Below are positions 43,518 to 50,235 of a stretch of 50,235 nt of DNA, in pieces; the stretch's first letter is position 1, and every line of letters starts with the position of its first letter. This DNA is from Candidatus Jorgensenbacteria bacterium (GTDB taxonomy: Bacteria; Patescibacteriota; Minisyncoccia; UBA6257; GWB1-50-10). The notes below the pieces were generated by a model. It was not told the origin of the DNA and did not search any database. It worked only from the letters and a program-made list of their open reading frames with translations. A program made the position numbers and the translations under genes. The stretch spans positions 73,688-123,922 of the forward strand of contig JAUSHK010000001.1 of NCBI GenBank assembly GCA_030648515.1, in the 5' to 3' direction.

Positions 43518-44828
43518 TCATTGTATCTTACTGCAAAACTCTTTTTTAAATTCCCGGAACGTTCCGTTCTTTATTGACTCACGGATTTTCCGCATAAGTT
43601 CGTTAAAAAAGAAAACATTATGCATGGTTGCGAGCCGGCCGGGATCTTCATTGGAAGAAACTGCGTCGCCATTCCATCCGCGGAAAAGCTCATACAATCG
43701 TCCGCGTGTAATATTTAATTTTCCGCACATCGGACATTCGCAATCATTTTGTATTTTTCGCTTATCGTCCTTATATCCATTTTTTCGGACGTCAAATCTT
43801 CCAAAAGTGGTCCAAAGCGACCCGTGCCGCGCCTCGCGCGTCGGAATCACGCAGTCAAACGTATCAACCCCGCGCTCCACTGCCTCAAAAATATCTTGAA
43901 TCTTACCGATGCCTAAAAGATGCCGCGGCTTCTCCTCAGGCAAAATCGGAGCAATCCAATCTAGAACCTCGGTCATCTCCCCGTTTCCCTGCTCGCCAAA
44001 GGACTTGTCCTGAGCATTGCCGAAGGAGCCACCAATGCCAATGCCGTCGAACGGCAAATCCCCGATGTAACGCGCGCTCTCTTCGCGTAAATCTCTGAAT
44101 GCCCCGCCCTGCACAATTCCATATAGCTTCTGGTGTTCTCCGCGTTTCGCACGGAGCGACCGCTCCGCCCACGCGTGGGTCCGCCCGAGAGACTTTTTTA
44201 CATATTCCTTGTCGTGAAGCGGCGAAGTACATTCATCAAACGCGAAAATAATGTCCGCACCAAGCTTTCTTTGGATTTCAATGGAACGTTCCGCGTCAAG
44301 ATAATATTCAGTTCCGTTTTCGGTAAAATGCACTCCGTCGTCCGTGATACGGACAAGATTTTTATTTACCCCGTTAGAAATCACGCCCGCGTCCCGCGCG
44401 CCCGAAGGGCCTATGGGCGGGATATTTCTAACGGGGCGAGTACTGCGATTTTGTGAAACAATTCCAACCTTGCCAGTATTGTGTTCCCGCGCAAATCCAA
44501 GCGAGAAAACCTGAAACCCGCCGCTATCGGTCATCATGGGGCCACTCCATCCGATTTCTGCATGCACGCCATGAAAGGAATTAAGCCCTTCGTCGCCGAG
44601 ATCCTTCCATAAATGATACGTGTTCGCGATTACTATTTGCGTTTTTGTAGCGCCGATGTCAGAGGGCAAAAGGCACCGCACTTTTGCGTGCGTGCCGACA
44701 ACAACATAGCTCGGCGTTTCAATTGTGCCGTGCTTAGTTTCAATCAGCCCGAACCGCGCTCGCGTTTGTTTGTCTTTTGTGAATATTTTGAAAAACATAG
44801 AAAGCATTTCTTCAGCCGCCCGCCCCAA
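43518..44828 (-). CDS. tgt: tRNA-guanine transglycosylase
   Basis: 'IETPSYVVVGTHAKVRCL', 'MMTDSGGFQVFSLGFA', 'CVIPTREARHGSLWT'. Confidence 0.95.
   Translation of the reverse strand: MGRAAEEMLSMFFKIFTKDKQTRARFGLIETKHGTIETPSYVVVGTHAKVRCLLPSDIGATKTQIVIANTYHLWKDLGDEGLNSFHGVHAEIGWSGPMMTDSGGFQVFSLGFAREHNTGKVGIVSQNRSTRPVRNIPPIGPSGARDAGVISNGVNKNLVRITDDGVHFTENGTEYYLDAERSIEIQRKLGADIIFAFDECTSPLHDKEYVKKSLGRTHAWAERSLRAKRGEHQKLYGIVQGGAFRDLREESARYIGDLPFDGIGIGGSFGNAQDKSFGEQGNGEMTEVLDWIAPILPEEKPRHLLGIGKIQDIFEAVERGVDTFDCVIPTREARHGSLWTTFGRFDVRKNGYKDDKRKIQNDCECPMCGKLNITRGRLYELFRGWNGDAVSSNEDPGRLATMHNVFFFNELMRKIRESIKNGTFREFKKEFCSKIQ
44001..44027. repeat. in-frame TGTCCTGAGC..CGAAGGA repeat in tgt
   Basis: GGACTTGTCCTGAGCATTGCCGAAGGA; encodes SFGNAQDKS. 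Confidence 0.7.
44369..44436. repeat. 68-bp inverted-repeat element in frame inside tgt
   Basis: CCCCGTTAGAAAT...ATTTCTAACGGGG, 13-bp perfect arms plus internal GC hairpins; encodes RPVRNIPPIGPSGARDAGVISNGV. Confidence 0.8.
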
Positions 44829-44870
44829 CGGTCCGCTTAGAAATTAGTAATTTAAAATTAGAAATTTTCC

Positions 44871-45911
44871 CTACGCTGTATTCCCGTGCACAAAAACTGG
44901 GTACAAATCAAGAAGCGCGATGAGTAAGCTTAGAACAAGCGGGCCAAGAAGTATCCCCAGCGAGCCGAATAAGCTTAGGCCGCCTAAGACGCTCAGGAAA
45001 ATAAGAAACGGATGAATGTCGGTATATCTGCGCATAAAAACCGAGCGAAGAACGTTGTCTATCGTCCCGACAATAAGCGCGCCCCAAAGAAGCATCCCAA
45101 CCGCCGGGAATGTTCCAGAAAAGACAAACAAATAAATAACAACCGGAATAATTATGATCATGGTTCCAAAAGCAGGAATAAGCGATGTAAGCGCCGTCAC
45201 TGCACCCCAAAAAATCGGCTGCGGAACGCCAAATAAGAAATAACCAATCCCAGCAAATATTCCCTGCACCAAAGCGATGAAAAGCATTCCCATCACAACG
45301 GAATTGATTGCGAGGTTAAGCTTATGAACAATCTGCTCGGTATGCCCGCGAGAAAGCGGACTCATACGGAAAAGAAATGAGATTAATTTATCTCCGTCCT
45401 TTAAAAAGAAGTAAAGAGCAAAAAGGCTTATAATAAGGTTCAAGCTCATTCGCGTAAGGCTTGAAAAAACAGAGCCAAAATTGCGCGTAACGAGAAGGAT
45501 ACCGCTTCTGATATATTGGTTTATATTATCCGCGAGATCAGCCACAAAAGAAGAAACAGGGAAGTATCGGTCAAGCGCTTTAAACTGCGGGATAAGAGTA
45601 TCAGACATATTGGACGAAACCCTGCTATATGCCGAAAGTGTCTCTTGAAATGCTTTTGTCCCTAAAACAATAAATGGAGCAATAATGAGAATTATCACTA
45701 AAAAAATTGTTAGAAGCGCCGCGAGACCGCGCCTCCCGCGGAATACCAGCACAACCCTCTTATAAAATGGCTGGACGATAATAGCGAAGGTGAGAGCGAC
45801 TAAAAGCCCGCCGAGGTATGGTTTTGCCACAAAAAACGAAAGAATCAAAACACAAAGGAAAATCCCGAAAAACGAATATCGTGAAAATTTAAAACTTGCC
45901 ATATTTCTCAA
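44871..45911 (-). CDS. AI-2E family (PerM/YdiK-like) membrane protein
   Basis: 'GVPQPIFWGAVTALTSLIPAFGTMIIIIPVVIYLF', 'FLSVLGGLSLFGSLGILLGPLVLSLLIALLDLY'. Confidence 0.9.
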   Translation of the reverse strand: MRNMASFKFSRYSFFGIFLCVLILSFFVAKPYLGGLLVALTFAIIVQPFYKRVVLVFRGRRGLAALLTIFLVIILIIAPFIVLGTKAFQETLSAYSRVSSNMSDTLIPQFKALDRYFPVSSFVADLADNINQYIRSGILLVTRNFGSVFSSLTRMSLNLIISLFALYFFLKDGDKLISFLFRMSPLSRGHTEQIVHKLNLAINSVVMGMLFIALVQGIFAGIGYFLFGVPQPIFWGAVTALTSLIPAFGTMIIIIPVVIYLFVFSGTFPAVGMLLWGALIVGTIDNVLRSVFMRRYTDIHPFLIFLSVLGGLSLFGSLGILLGPLVLSLLIALLDLYPVFVHGNTA

Positions 45912-45950
45912 TTGTACGCTACATTAATAGGTAAGCGCAATAAAGACCTT

Positions 45951-46805
45951 CTATCCAAAACACGATCGCAGAATATCAATGTTTTTCTTATCGGGCCCCT
46001 CGTCGGCAAACCCCGGAACTTCAAGAAGCCACGCTTTGTCACACAAGCGCTTTTCGCGCGCGAGCGCGCGAAAGCCCGCGATGCCGATATACCCCTCGCC
46101 AATATTCTGGTGTTGGTCATGATGCGACTCATATACAGTTTTCGAATCATTTGTATGAATCGCGACAAGATTTTCAATACCGAACGCCGCGTCCATCTCG
46201 TCGCACAATTTTGAAACCGTTTCTTTTGTATATTCCTTCACCAGCCCCGCTTCAAATGCGTGTGCAGTGTCAAAGCAAACTTTAACGCGCCGAGAATTAG
46301 TTTTCTTAAACAAAAATCCGATGTCTTCAATGCTTCCGATTTTCTCCCCTCCTCCGGCGGTGTTCTCCATTATGAGATGCGCCCTTCCCGGAACGGACTC
46401 AAGAACTTTTTTCATCCCTTCTATTTCTTGCAGAAGTGCTTTATCCCGCGCGATTCCCTTTGACGAACCAACATGGAAAATCAAACCCTCCGCGCCGATT
46501 TTCTCCGAAATCTTCAGGTGGTCAATCAAGCTCTGTACTGACCGGAGATAAATAATGTCGGACGCGCTCGCGAGATTTACAAGATACGCCGCGTGCAAAT
46601 AAACCTGTTTTACATTACTCGCATGAAGGCGCTTTTTATACGCTTCTACATCGACATCTGACGGCATCCGCACCGCCCACGTCTGCGGCGACGAACCGAA
46701 AACTTGGATTGCGTTCGCGCCAATCGCTTCGGCATTATTAATTGCATTCTTAAGCCCGCCCGCCGCCGAAACATGCCCGCCGATTAAAAGCTCTTTTCCG
46801 CTCAT
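45951..46805 (-). CDS. nfo: endonuclease IV
   Basis: 'IGGHVSAAGGLKNAINNAEAIGANAIQVFGSSPQTWAVR', 'LIMENTAGGGEKIGS', 'VCFDTAHAFEAG', 'AIHTNDSK'. Confidence 0.95.
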   Translation of the reverse strand: MSGKELLIGGHVSAAGGLKNAINNAEAIGANAIQVFGSSPQTWAVRMPSDVDVEAYKKRLHASNVKQVYLHAAYLVNLASASDIIYLRSVQSLIDHLKISEKIGAEGLIFHVGSSKGIARDKALLQEIEGMKKVLESVPGRAHLIMENTAGGGEKIGSIEDIGFLFKKTNSRRVKVCFDTAHAFEAGLVKEYTKETVSKLCDEMDAAFGIENLVAIHTNDSKTVYESHHDQHQNIGEGYIGIAGFRALAREKRLCDKAWLLEVPGFADEGPDKKNIDILRSCFG

Positions 46806-46821
46806 TGTTTTATTGTATCAC

Positions 46822-48039
46822 CTACAAAAGCGACGTCTTCCCACGAAGAGTCCTATGGTATGAAATCGCATAACTGTGTGCCGCGTCGCGCACGCGGATA
46901 AGTAATTTCTCATCAACGCTATCAGGTAACAACCCAATGATTTCAACTTTCTTCCGCGTCGGGCCTTTTGCAATGCCTATGACGGGAATTTTGAGCCCCG
47001 CTTCATTAAGTACTTCTTTTGCAATGTTTACCTGTCCCTTTCCGCCATCAACAAAAACCAGATTAGGAATTGGCCACTCTTTATGTGAAAACCGGCGCGA
47101 TAGCATCTCGCGGAGCATTCCCACGTCATCCGATTGTTGTATTGTCTTGATTTTGAATTTCCGATATTCATTTCTATCAGGTTCAAGATTGACTTGCCCT
47201 GAGCCTGCCGAATTGGTAAAAACCACCATTCCCCCAACCGCCGAAGTTCCGGAAATATTTGAAATGTCGTATCCCTCAATCCGAAATCCTTTATCCTCTG
47301 TCTCTCCCATTTTTATTTCACCGCCAATCAATGAAACGTCCTGAATGTGTTGGAGCGCGAAAAGCTGTTTCCTAATTCGTACCGCGAGTTCAAACTCCAA
47401 ATTTTTGCTCGCGGTTTTCATATCGCGAAGCAGCGCATTTACAATTATTTTTTTCTTTCCTTCCAAAAACCTAATGAGATTTTTTATGTTTTTCTTATAC
47501 TCGGTTTTTTCCGCTTTCCCTATGCACGTCCCGGGGCACAGGCCGATTTCATAGTCAAAACAGGGCCTCGAGTACGTGCCGATTTTCTCAGGTAAGTGAG
47601 TGCTCCACGGAAAAATTCTTCGCAAAATATGCATTGCCTCACGGACACTTCCTCCTGACGTAAACGGGCCAAACCTTCTACCATGCAGCGTTGTTTTCCC
47701 GCGCACAAGGAGCACGCGCGGATACTCGTCATCCGTGATTTCAATAAACAAAAAACTCCTGTCGTCCTTCTCGCGGATATTAAATGGCGGCTGATGCTTC
47801 TTGATAAGCGCGGCTTCAAGTATAAGCGCCTCAAGCGCCGTATCGGTTTTCTGCACGTCAATCTTCTTGATGTTTTCTACAAGTTTCTCAATACGAAGAT
47901 CGTGCGGGCGCAAAAAATAACTTGAAACTCTCCGCCTCAAGTTCCCCGCTTTTCCTATGTATAAAATTTCTCCCCGCGCGCCCTTCATTAAATACACCCC
48001 GGGCGTATCAGGTAAACTGCTATATAAACTCTTGGGCAT
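46822..48039 (-). CDS. uvrC: excinuclease ABC subunit C, lacking C-terminal HhH
   Basis: 'LPDTPGVYLMKGARGEILYIGKAGNLRRRVSSYF' GIY-YIG; UVR; 'VFVDGGKGQVNIAKEVL'; stops after 'RDAAHSYAISYHRTLRGKTSLL'. Confidence 0.93.
   Translation of the reverse strand: MPKSLYSSLPDTPGVYLMKGARGEILYIGKAGNLRRRVSSYFLRPHDLRIEKLVENIKKIDVQKTDTALEALILEAALIKKHQPPFNIREKDDRSFLFIEITDDEYPRVLLVRGKTTLHGRRFGPFTSGGSVREAMHILRRIFPWSTHLPEKIGTYSRPCFDYEIGLCPGTCIGKAEKTEYKKNIKNLIRFLEGKKKIIVNALLRDMKTASKNLEFELAVRIRKQLFALQHIQDVSLIGGEIKMGETEDKGFRIEGYDISNISGTSAVGGMVVFTNSAGSGQVNLEPDRNEYRKFKIKTIQQSDDVGMLREMLSRRFSHKEWPIPNLVFVDGGKGQVNIAKEVLNEAGLKIPVIGIAKGPTRKKVEIIGLLPDSVDEKLLIRVRDAAHSYAISYHRTLRGKTSLL
47191..47216. repeat. in-frame TTGCCCTGAGC..CGAATTGG repeat in uvrC
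   Basis: GACTTGCCCTGAGCCTGCCGAATTGG; encodes NSAGSGQV. Confidence 0.6.
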
Positions 48040-48063
48040 TAGTAATTAGAGATTAGAAATCTC

Positions 48064-50235
48064 CTAAAGAACCTTTTTCAAATATTCTCCGGTCGCGCTT
48101 CCGGCTTTCCGAGCAATTTCTTCCGGCGTGCCCTCGGCGACAATTTTTCCGCCCTCGTCTCCCCCGCCAGGACCGAGGTCAATCACCCAATCAGCGGTTT
48201 TAATAACATCTAAGTTATGTTCAATCACGACAATAGTGTTCCCCCGCTCAACAAGGCGGTTTAAAACATTGAGTAATTGTTCAACGTCAGCGAAGTGAAG
48301 CCCCGTCGTCGGCTCGTCAAGTACATAAAGCGTCCGCCTCGTGTCGCGTTTTCCTAATTCGGAAGCAAGCTTGATTCTTTGCGCCTCACCGCCCGAGAGT
48401 GTCGTCGCGGATTGCCCAAGCTCGATATATCCAAGCCCGACTTCGTTCAATATTTTCAAGCGGTCATAAAGCCACGGAATATCGTTAAAAAATCCCGCCG
48501 CTTCCTCAACCGTCATCCGTAAAACTTCGTAGATGTTTTTCTTTTTGTATTCAACCTCAAGCGTTTCGCGGTCAAACCGCTTTCCCTTGCACACATCGCA
48601 CTGCACGTATACGGTCGGCAAAAAGTGCATCTCAATCGCGATAATGCCGTGCCCTTCGCAATGTTCGCACCGCCCGCCGCGCACATTAAAACTGAATCGT
48701 CCGGGCTTGTACCCGCGCACGCGCGCGTCCTCCGTTGCCGCAAAAAGATCGCGGATAAATCCCCACGCGCCGACGTAGGTTGCCGGATTTGAACGCGGAG
48801 TTCTCCCGATTGGATTTTGGTCAACGCTCACAACACGGTTAATGTGCTCAAGCCCGGTAATGTCTTTGTGGGCGCCGGCCTTATATGTCGCCCCGTTAAA
48901 TTTGTTTGCAAGCGATTTATATAGAATGTCATAGACAAGCGTGCTTTTTCCGGAACCCGAAACGCCGGTAACCGCAGTAAACCGCTTAAGCGGAAATTTT
49001 ACGGTAATATCACGGAGATTATTTTCAGTCGCTCCCAAAATTTCAATTGATTCTTGTTTTTTTGAAATCGGTCTGCGTCCTTTCGGCGTTTCAATAAAAC
49101 GTTTTCCGCGGAGATACTCAAGCGTAAGAGACGACTGCTTTTTGTCTTTTATAATTTCAGGAATCGGACCTTCCGCGACGATATGCCCGCCATGGACTCC
49201 GGCCGCCGGACCGATGTCAACAAGATAATCTGACGAACGGATAGTTTCTTCATCGTGCTCAACAACGATTACTGTGTTCCCTAAATCGCGTAAATCGTGG
49301 AGTGTTGCGATAAGCTTCGCGTTATCGCGCTGGTGAAGCCCTATCGTCGGCTCGTCTAAAATATAAAGCGTGCCGGTAAGGCGCGAACCAATCTGCGACG
49401 CAAGCCGAATCCGTTGCGCCTCTCCACCCGAGAGTGTTCCCGCTCTGCGCTCAAGCGCTAAATATTCAAGCCCGACATCAATTAAAAACTTAAGACGGTT
49501 TGTTATCTCCCGAAGCGGAACCTCGGCAATCTCTTTGAAATTCGTATCCTTGCCGGATGATTTTATCTGCAAACCGGTAAAAAATTTATACGCCTCGGTT
49601 ATCGGCGACTCAACAATCGCAGATATGTTTTTTCCTTTAATTAAAACATTAAGCGCCTCTTCTTTGAGCCGCTTCCCGCGGCACACGGGGCAAATTTTTT
49701 CAGACCAAATACTTTCCGTCCCGAGCCCATTACAGGCGGGGCACGCGCCGTACGGACTATTAAATGAGAATAAGCGCGGCTCTATTTCTGAAAATGAAAA
49801 ACCGTCATTCGGACAAGTGAATTTTGAGGACAATGAAGTTTCCTGATTGGTTACAATAGTCACGACATCATGCCCGTACTTAAGCGCCGATTCAACCGCT
49901 TCCGCGAGCCGAAGTCGGTTTTCCTTTTCACGAAAATCAATCGTGCCAGGCATCCTATCCACGACAAGCTCAATCGTGTGCTGTTTGTACCGCGAAAGCT
50001 CAATCCGGTCGCGAAGAGATTGGTATGTTCCATCAACGCGGACTTCTGAAAATCCGGCGTTTAAAAAATCATAAAGCATCTGGTAATACTCACCCTTACG
50101 TCCACGAACAACAGGCGCGAATATCATAAGACGAGAGATTTGGCTTTCTTTAGATTTATCTTCTAAATTATGTTTTCTGATTTTCTCTATGATGAAATCC
50201 ACTATCTCGTCGTTTGAAAGTCTACGTATCTCTGT
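48064..50235 (-). CDS. uvrA: excinuclease ABC subunit A, partial (5' end outside window)
   Basis: 'TLSGGEAQRIRLASQIGSRLTGTLYILDEPTIGLHQRDN', 'TAVTGVSGSGKSTLVYDILYKSLA'; frame open to the window edge; N-terminal Walker A not in window. Confidence 0.96.
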   Translation of the reverse strand, partial: TEIRRLSNDEIVDFIIEKIRKHNLEDKSKESQISRLMIFAPVVRGRKGEYYQMLYDFLNAGFSEVRVDGTYQSLRDRIELSRYKQHTIELVVDRMPGTIDFREKENRLRLAEAVESALKYGHDVVTIVTNQETSLSSKFTCPNDGFSFSEIEPRLFSFNSPYGACPACNGLGTESIWSEKICPVCRGKRLKEEALNVLIKGKNISAIVESPITEAYKFFTGLQIKSSGKDTNFKEIAEVPLREITNRLKFLIDVGLEYLALERRAGTLSGGEAQRIRLASQIGSRLTGTLYILDEPTIGLHQRDNAKLIATLHDLRDLGNTVIVVEHDEETIRSSDYLVDIGPAAGVHGGHIVAEGPIPEIIKDKKQSSLTLEYLRGKRFIETPKGRRPISKKQESIEILGATENNLRDITVKFPLKRFTAVTGVSGSGKSTLVYDILYKSLANKFNGATYKAGAHKDITGLEHINRVVSVDQNPIGRTPRSNPATYVGAWGFIRDLFAATEDARVRGYKPGRFSFNVRGGRCEHCEGHGIIAIEMHFLPTVYVQCDVCKGKRFDRETLEVEYKKKNIYEVLRMTVEEAAGFFNDIPWLYDRLKILNEVGLGYIELGQSATTLSGGEAQRIKLASELGKRDTRRTLYVLDEPTTGLHFADVEQLLNVLNRLVERGNTIVVIEHNLDVIKTADWVIDLGPGGGDEGGKIVAEGTPEEIARKAGSATGEYLKKVL

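Noticed and set aside
46822-48039. Frameshift as explanation for short UvrC
   Set aside because: The stop lies 3' of the nuclease domain, and no HhH-like sequence was visible in other frames before nfo starts at 46805.
1-50235. CRISPR array
   Set aside because: No regularly spaced direct repeats with unique spacers were seen; repeats found are palindromic singletons or short tandems.
1-50235. Alternative genetic code (UGA = Gly) as in some Patescibacteria
   Set aside because: Core genes end normally and are full length with the standard bacterial code; no in-frame UGA interruptions were needed.

Overview
The window reads as a near-complete stretch of a reduced Patescibacteria/CPR (probably Parcubacteria-like) chromosome. 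This is inferred from gene content and protein style, not from a search. Almost all genes lie on the minus strand. Recognisable blocks, left to right: a PG-binding surface protein; tRNA-Glu; a dcw segment (murF, ftsI/PBP, ftsL-like, rsmH, mraZ) divergent from mltG; a tRNA-Val locus with damaged tRNA-like copies; rplJ-rplL with an L10-type leader; a heat-shock operon hrcA-grpE-dnaK-(membrane protein)-dnaJ with CIRCE; pilin-like, FtsQ-like and receiver genes; serS, lysS, greA; mrdA-mreD-mreC-mreB; proS, rseP, frr, holB and a second mreB; a ribosomal/RNAP block (infA, rpmJ, rpsM, rpsK, rpsD, rpoA, rplQ, rplM, rpsI); an unusual three-gene cassette at 35006-38920; a sigma-region-4 plus HARE-like regulator; secF/secD, an M23 peptidase, tgt, an AI-2E-type permease, nfo, uvrC and a 5'-truncated uvrA. 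The most interesting signals are: (1) several short palindromic repeat families inserted in frame in conserved genes (tgt twice, holB in tandem, lysS, uvrC, M23 peptidase) and one 18-bp copy splitting the D-stem of a tRNA-Val-like gene; (2) the operon at 35006-38920, encoding a membrane protein, a TM-anchored protein with an RX4H HEPN-like motif and an Rph-like phosphotransferase with a novel AT-rich middle domain, preceded by a palindrome over the predicted TSS and a 131-bp inverted-repeat element abutting the start codon; (3) promoter layouts implying leaderless mRNAs (hrcA, mltG, dnaK) and TSS-overlapping palindromes; (4) domain losses in core enzymes (RpoA without CTD, UvrC without HhH, ProRS without INS). 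No database or folding software was run; assignments are by eye.
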